NCBI RefSeq assembly: GCF_050947875.1
Contig: NC_134572.1
Coordinates: 122,321,105 to 122,385,104, forward strand
Reading direction: 5' to 3'
Source: Dermacentor variabilis
Lineage: Eukaryota; Arthropoda; Arachnida; Ixodida; Ixodidae
DNA length: 64,000 bases
This document shows, piece by piece, positions 58,745-64,000 of the stretch (the stretch's first letter is position 1; each line of letters starts with the position of its first letter). A program made the translations under genes and the position numbers. Under the pieces are notes generated by a model. It saw nothing but the letters and a program-made list of their open reading frames with translations, did not search any database and was not told the origin of the DNA.

Positions 58745-60281
58745 GCACCATGTGAAATTTTGATACACCCTACGAGATGCTCCACCCTTAGGGTCGATGA
58801 AATGAAAGATCTTGGTGTGTACTTCGACAAAATGCTAAGCTTTTCTTCACATAGATAATTACACAAGATGCCCTTCACGCTCATGGAATTCCATGATTTC
58901 CACTCACCTCTTGTGCTTCTGAAATTCTGCTGTGTGCCTCCAACTACTAGAGTATGCCTCTGTAGGAGGGGGGTGCAATGAGCAAATCTAATTCTGACCT
59001 CATTGAACACATCCAGAATAAATTGATATCTATCTTAAAGCACCACTTTTGCCATTCTGGCGACCACAGTTGAGCCTTCTCAAATATACTTCAACACGCA
59101 TCTCTAGATTGAAGTCTTAATTAATCACACCTTTTGTTCCTGTATAAGGTGGTCCATGACATTATACATTCCTTAAAGCTTCTTGATCATATGCATTTGT
59201 TTGTGCCGCAATAGTATACCAGGTAGCATTCCACATTCGTTGCCTGGGCTTGTTACAAGATTGTGCTAATAAGACTCGACTCCAAAACATACTTCAGAGT
59301 TCATTTCCTGTGTTTTGTGTATCTGTAGATAATCAAGTAGGATAAACTCCCTTTTACTTTTCCGCGTTTCCTTTTTTTCCTATTTGTTTCTCTATCTTCC
59401 ATTTTCTTGTCTACTACATTCATGTTTTCTGTACATTTCGTCTCACATAGTGCTCGTTAAGTGCACCTGTACAAAGGCTCTCTAGCTGTTCCTGGGCACT
59501 ACAATAAAAATTTGAATGATTGATTATTATCGTAGTATAAAATTGTGCTTTTTAAGTATGTACTAGTATACTATTTCAGTGCAGTAGCTTTTGTGCAAAT
59601 AAAAAAGGGCATGAATTAAGAAGAGAGAGAGAAAATGATAAATGAAAGGTAGGGAGGTTAACCAGGACTGAGCCCGGTTGGCTACCCTACACAGGGGAAA
59701 GGGAAACGAGGACGCAAAGATTAAACAAAGAAGAGAAAGTCCACCGGGGATATCATTCAGTCACTCAGTCCGGATCACAGACGCTGACTCAATCCTGTAT
59801 CTTTCAAATATCGCAGCAGCGCTTTTGTGGCCTTTTGCAGCTGTGATATGCGAGGCCATGGTCCCAAGATCTTGTTCAAGGTGAACGGCTTTCCATCTAG
59901 CTGATTGAGAGCTGTGCAGAGGTCTTGCCTTTCATCTTCAAAAGATGGGCAGTACCACAGTAGGTATTTTATGGTTTCCTCGACACCGCAAGCATTGCAC
60001 TCGGCACTATCAGCCATTCCAAATGCATATGCATTGGTGAATGCGACGCCCGAACGTAAGCGGCACAGCACTGTTTCCTGATTTCGCGGAAGACCTGGTA
60101 ACAGCCGCAGTTGCATAGAGGGATCGAGGGAATGCAATCGATAATAATAATAATAATAATCTTTATTCAGTATAGTTAGAACAGTATACAAAACGGAAGC
60201 GCCGAAGCCACAAGAGGGCTTGTGCGGCGACAACCGGCAGCCGCGGCAATCTACGCGCCATACCAGAACTCCATCAGAAGC

Positions 60282-60304
60282 TGGTTGTGCATTTGGCACA
60301 ACCA
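60282..60304 (-). other. 3' UTR hairpin of the inserted LINE
   Basis: A 9-bp perfect stem with a 5-nt loop, about 120 bp from the 3' terminal repeat. Confidence 0.75.
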
Positions 60305-60344
60305 TTACACATTATCAAAGATGCACTGATAACATCAGTACATA

Positions 60345-62021
60345 TTAAAGGTACTCTAACGCTTGAACAGCAACTCTCAGTGTTTTGCGGGTGGACAAAG
60401 AAAATACATCGTCCGGTAGTTCATTGAATATAGCAGGAACATAATAGCGTCTTGTTGCTTTACCGTAGTGAGTGCGCACTCTCGGTTTAAGATAACGAGG
60501 AACATGTCTCAACGGTACCGGTTTCGTATTTATGTGCCTGTACGCACTGCTCCAAAAATATTTAAGTACTACGATTTCTTTAAAAAGATTCTCAAAAGAC
60601 GGCAAACCGGCTGTTCTAAAGACACTGCTGGGTAAATTCTCCTGTGGCATGTAGAGGACACTTGTAGCGATGTTTTTCAAAATCCTATTAACTCGACATT
60701 TCCATGTGAAAGAGCAGTTAAAAAAACAACACATACCGTATCTTAAAACACTATACCCCAGAGCCTGGGCGATTAGTTTTCTGATAGAAAAAGGCATCAT
60801 GGTTTTTAAATTAAATAACAAACATGCAACACTTCTAAGTTTCTTACAAATGTGGGTCAAATGAGTATTCCACGTCAGATCACTGTCTATGTGCATACCA
60901 AGATACTTAACCGACTGGACGCTAGCTATAGGTTGACAAGAGCAGAAAGAGCAATATGAAGGGTGTAAATATATGGAAGCGACGCTTGGTACATCTTTGT
61001 GCGGGTTACGAAAACAGACAAGTCGGGATTTGGTGCTATTTATTTGTATTAAGTTTGAGGCAAACCAATCACTAACTTTAATAGCGTCCTCTTGAAGGTT
61101 AGCCAGGGCACATGAAAACTCAGGGTTGCTTGACACTAGTAAAGTGTCATCGGCATAAAGGAATACGGTGGATGCTTTCACGTGGTCACATATATCATTC
61201 ACATATAAGTTGAACAACAAAGGAGATAAGATAGACCCTTGCGGGACACCGCACACCAGACTTACCGCGTCACTGCAGATAGGCCCAAACATGACTACTT
61301 GTGAGCGATTGTGAAGGTAGTTTTTAATTAGTGACAAAAAAGGACCCCTAAATCCATATGAATACAGTTTAGACATTAAAATTTGATGATTTACTGTGTT
61401 GAAAGCTTTTTTAACGTCCAAAAAAAGCCCAAATGCCACCTCATTGTTTTCCAGGCTTTGGTGCAGTAAATCAGAGAGATTTTCTAATAGCACCTGTGTT
61501 CCAGACCCACTAACAAATCCGTACTGATTCACACTCATTAGGTCATGTTTAGCAACAAATGCATTCATCACAGAAAGTACGTGTTTTTCTAAAATCTGGG
61601 ATATGCAGGAAAGAACAGAAATAGGGCGGTAGTTGGCAATATCATTCTTTTTCCCACTTTTGTACAGAGGAACAACGCGAGCACTCTTCAGTGAATCTGG
61701 CCATGTACCAGTTGCAATTATGCCGTTTAAAATAAATAACAGAACATGTTTCAGAGCTGTAATGTTTCTTATCAGATCAGCTATGAAAATGTTGTCAAGT
61801 CCGGCGGATTTATTACGTTTCAGACTAGACAAAATACTGAAAAGATCAGATTCTGTCATAAGAGGAAGGAAGGCTGATGGCGATACACTGTTTTTAATCT
61901 TTGTCGAGCTCAAAGTTTGGACTGCGACCTGCTGCTCAGCCGAAAATGCGTTATTGAACTCATTAGCCAAAATAGGCGACACCACACCGAAATTATGCTC
62001 CACTGCTTCTTGGACGGACAA
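60345..62021 (-). CDS. LINE reverse transcriptase, truncated N-terminus
   Basis: 558 codons without a stop. It contains RNKSAGLDNIFIADLI (domain 0), LYKSGKKNDIANYRPISVL at about residues 120-140, FLDVKKAFNTVNH (first catalytic aspartate), GVPQGSILSPLLFNLYVNDI, FLYADDTLLVSS with YADD at residues 289-292, and a thumb region SVKYLGMHIDSDLTWNTHLT. All catalytic aspartates are present. The ATG is internal to the truncated protein; upstream codons to about 62070 may also belong to it. It is similar in length and order to the RT frame at 25.6 kb but clearly a different family. Without an endonuclease it could not move on its own. Confidence 0.85.
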   Translation of the reverse strand: MSVQEAVEHNFGVVSPILANEFNNAFSAEQQVAVQTLSSTKIKNSVSPSAFLPLMTESDLFSILSSLKRNKSAGLDNIFIADLIRNITALKHVLLFILNGIIATGTWPDSLKSARVVPLYKSGKKNDIANYRPISVLSCISQILEKHVLSVMNAFVAKHDLMSVNQYGFVSGSGTQVLLENLSDLLHQSLENNEVAFGLFLDVKKAFNTVNHQILMSKLYSYGFRGPFLSLIKNYLHNRSQVVMFGPICSDAVSLVCGVPQGSILSPLLFNLYVNDICDHVKASTVFLYADDTLLVSSNPEFSCALANLQEDAIKVSDWFASNLIQINSTKSRLVCFRNPHKDVPSVASIYLHPSYCSFCSCQPIASVQSVKYLGMHIDSDLTWNTHLTHICKKLRSVACLLFNLKTMMPFSIRKLIAQALGYSVLRYGMCCFFNCSFTWKCRVNRILKNIATSVLYMPQENLPSSVFRTAGLPSFENLFKEIVVLKYFWSSAYRHINTKPVPLRHVPRYLKPRVRTHYGKATRRYYVPAIFNELPDDVFSLSTRKTLRVAVQALEYL

Positions 62022-62790
62022 GCGTATGTTACCACGTAACTGGTTTATCAGAGACCATGTTTATCATGTTGAGTGAATTCAGGTGTGGGCCACTTTTCCA
62101 ATGTCAAAAGAGTGCGCTAGCTTGCCTAAGTGTTGGGCTGCGTCGGTCCACGATAAAAGTATAGAAACAAGGGTTGCTCCTTCGTGGGCTTTCCTAGCAG
62201 CTTCGTCAGCGAGGTCGTTGCCGGAGATACCGCAATGACCAGGCAGCCACTAAAACACGACGTCATGTCCTTTCATGATCATCTGATGGTGCATCTCTCG
62301 TATCTTTGACACGAATTGTTCACATGACCCGCGACGAAGAGATGACAGAAGACATTGTAAGGCCGCCTTTGAATCGCAGAATATTGCCCACCGATTAGCC
62401 GGTTGGTTATTAATATAATCAATGGCACCTCGGAGGGCAACAAGCTCCGAACCGGTCGATGTTGTCAAGTGAGAAATCTTGGATGCTTTGTGATCGTGAT
62501 GGTATAACCACTGCGCTGGTGGAGCTGGTCTGAGTAGAAGAACCATCCGTATATGTGTGGACTCGATCAAAGTAGAAAGTGTGCAAACAATCCAGAGCTG
62601 CTTGCTTCAAGGCCAAGGTAGGCAGGTTGGTCTTCTGTCTGAAGCTGAGGTTAAAAATGCTGAGGGTGTGAAGCCCGATGGTAAGGAGGCACGATGGATG
62701 CTGACCTTGTTGGAGAAGGACGCCTGTGGTCGTCGTTCTGGCATGAATTAAGAAAGTGCAATAATATGATATGTGCCTGATCATATGCAT

Positions 62791-64000
62791 TGTGCTATTA
62801 ATTTCTTCTGAGTTTTAATAATGGCTGGCTACTGAATGCAGTGTTGTGCAATAAAATAATATGCCACAGCAATTATTGCGTGCCTTGCAGTACAAATTGA
62901 ATATATCTTTCTCAGTCAAAACATCATAGCAGGCTGAAAACAATAAACTGCAATTTTTCTTTTTGTGGTGACGAAGTGTGTAAATTGTGAAAATAACCTG
63001 TTTATATATTTCTTATGCTATGCAAATGAGCTGCTCCCATACATTCGAATAAGTGCTTCAATAGTACGACTTGGCAAAGGGCAACGAAAGACTCCTATTA
63101 AAACCCTCTAATTCTCAAGCATGTATTATCTGACGGTATGTCATTTCATTAATGTAAAGAAAGGCAAACTTGATATGTGGAAACCAGTTACAATAGAACA
63201 TGGCCCTTACACTGTGAAAATGTCTTGTAGCAATACACTCTATGTGAAGGCCTCCGGATGCGGTGTTGATGCATCAAAACAACCTAGAATAATAGAGGTG
63301 CTCCATGGGCTAGATTTGGCAGAATGAAGAATTGGGGGGAGACAAGATACGAATTACATACATTTTAGCTATTCTAGTTTTTTTTTTTTGTGAGTGCTAC
63401 AGCTGTTTCAATTCTGTTGTGCTGATTTTCTTAGAGCGCACTTTTTCACGTTTCTCTCATGCGCCAACAAGCATAATTATATTGACACGGATGCTTTATC
63501 TGTATCCGGTTACCGTATTTCACCGGCTAAAAAATGTTCAACGTTATCACTCGGTGCAGGATGCACCTGAACGTATCGGAAGTTTCGCGAATGTTATCGA
63601 TGGTTCTGTGTGTTGTCGACGAATCTTGCTAATCTGATTGCATACACGACACGAATTGTGTTGTAGTTTCTGGAAGGCGCGCGGGCACCAGCGAATAGGC
63701 TGTAACTTTCGACGACTGACGTATGCAAACCGACGCGCTTCACCCCCAGATGAGGTTTTCTACGATTGCCGATATTGCTCGTCGCTATCGTTGCGATTGA
63801 GCCGGCACTATTTATTTACCGTCACTGCTACGTGGCAATATTTCCAACACGGATTTTTGCAGTTATACATTGCACGTCTAATTCTTACATAGTTGGCTGC
63901 GCAATAAGCTACCAAAAAATGAAATGGTACAACAGTTTTTGATATGTGGCATCGTCGTGCAGGTGTTTGCAAAGCGATCTTGCAGACAGACGACGCGCGA
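62791..64000. other. Unassigned window end
   Basis: AT-rich to 63500, then somewhat GC-richer. Plus-strand frames 63121-63327 and 63332-63637 have no family resemblance. No transposon motif or repeat pair seen. Confidence 0.5.

Larger units (their letters stand above)
55690..59526 (+). mobile_element. Degraded LINE, plus strand, interrupted twice
   Basis: Pieces in order: linker NSKYFWSFVGSL (about 55725), KCLTLCLKHSLSCGVDGISS (RT domain 0), a break filled by a TTAA element, then TYGSILVP, SIFNSSLKSS, LPMHKSGARCTVTNCRPISV and ASGV. Next come VFETIFDSSLS, INEQHDFVCRQL, then IDFQKDIFSLSNWCRNNKYS, a second break filled by a minus-strand LINE, and finally DEMKDLGVYFDKMLSFSSH. The RT core between domains 2 and 6, including YADD, is deleted. 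The 3' end is ACTACAATAAAAATTTGAAT with a short GATT repeat. It is the oldest element of this nest. Confidence 0.83.
60136..62070 (-). mobile_element. LINE (CR1/L2/Jockey-like), minus strand, inserted in the RNase H LINE
   Basis: A long RT frame, a 3' UTR with a perfect 9-bp stem, TGGTTGTGC (60282-60290) with GCACAACCA (60296-60304), and an (ATT)n 3' end (60143-60163 on the plus strand). Candidate target duplications: GAGGGAATGC (60126-60135) and GAGTGAATTC (62071-62080), 8 of 10 matching. The host reads HTxxHS on one side and HSLDPSMQ on the other. Endonuclease is missing (5' truncation). Confidence 0.85.
59640..62790 (-). mobile_element. RNase H-bearing LINE 3' portion, minus strand, split by another LINE
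   Basis: Right piece (62790-62071): VHTYTDGSSTQT (first RNase H aspartate), TGSELVALRGAIDYI (glutamate), FCDSKAALQCLL (aspartate), WLPGHCGISGNDLADEAA (histidine and last aspartate, readable after a stop). Left piece (60135-59640): HSLDPSMQLRLLPGLPRNQE, RLRSGVAFTNAYAFGMADS, CNACGVEETIKYLLWYC (knuckle with the histidine replaced by tyrosine), and QKATKALLRYLKDTGLSQRL. A 3' UTR follows with a GTTAACCAG phrase and GA repeats near 59625. RT is absent on the right, so it is 5' truncated. The break is occupied by the LINE at 60136-62070. Confidence 0.83.

Overview
This is eukaryotic, gene-poor, repeat-dominated DNA. The best fit is a hard tick (Ixodidae). The evidence is several copies of a tRNA-headed SINE whose body matches, as I remember it, the tick Ruka family, together with fragments of RTE, I/R1-like and CR1/L2/Jockey-like LINEs, a Penelope-like element, Ty3/gypsy pieces, TTAA- and TA-flanked MITEs, microsatellites and no operons. 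The species call is inference. I found no complete host protein-coding gene, no rRNA and no functional tRNA.

Layout. 1-5.6 kb is a pile of retroelement debris: a Penelope-like element split by a SINE with an exact 9-bp target duplication, a zinc-knuckle LINE 3' end, two RTE 3' ends facing each other, and an I/R1-like LINE also split by a SINE. 5.6-12.1 kb is mostly unrecognised, apart from a minus-strand gypsy pol fragment near 11 kb. A LINE tail sits at 12.1-12.5 kb, then about 9 kb carries nothing I can name except a strong short hairpin. 21.6-25.5 kb holds a LINE tail and a SINE-tail palindrome. 25.6-27.8 kb is the best preserved element, a LINE with an unbroken reverse transcriptase frame. 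28.8-32.3 kb has a LINE tail and then a decayed gypsy element whose pol runs directly into the last 36 bp of its LTR. 33.1-34.6 kb is a broken RTE. 35-50 kb is mostly single-copy-looking sequence with small SINE and LINE remnants, two degenerate CGT/ACG arrays, a 202-codon unrecognised ORF and a TTAA-flanked MITE. 50.4-53.1 kb has a (TA)n tract, inverted SINE halves, a large foldback element and two LINE 3' ends. 53.2-53.9 kb is CpG-rich and promoter-like. 54.8-62.8 kb is a nest of LINEs.

The most informative part is 55.7-62.8 kb. A plus-strand LINE is interrupted by a 752-bp TTAA-flanked piggyBac-like element, and joining the two TTAA sites brings its frame back exactly. The same LINE is interrupted again by a minus-strand LINE with a mutated catalytic motif. 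Just downstream, an RNase H-bearing LINE is split by a LINE with an intact YADD motif. Each break is bounded by short matching target duplications, so the relative order of insertion can be read.

Nothing here works as a pathway. What the elements share is insertion history. The only sequences that could still encode working enzymes are the two long LINE reverse transcriptase frames (25.6-27.3 kb and 60.3-62.0 kb), and both lack an upstream endonuclease domain in the window.
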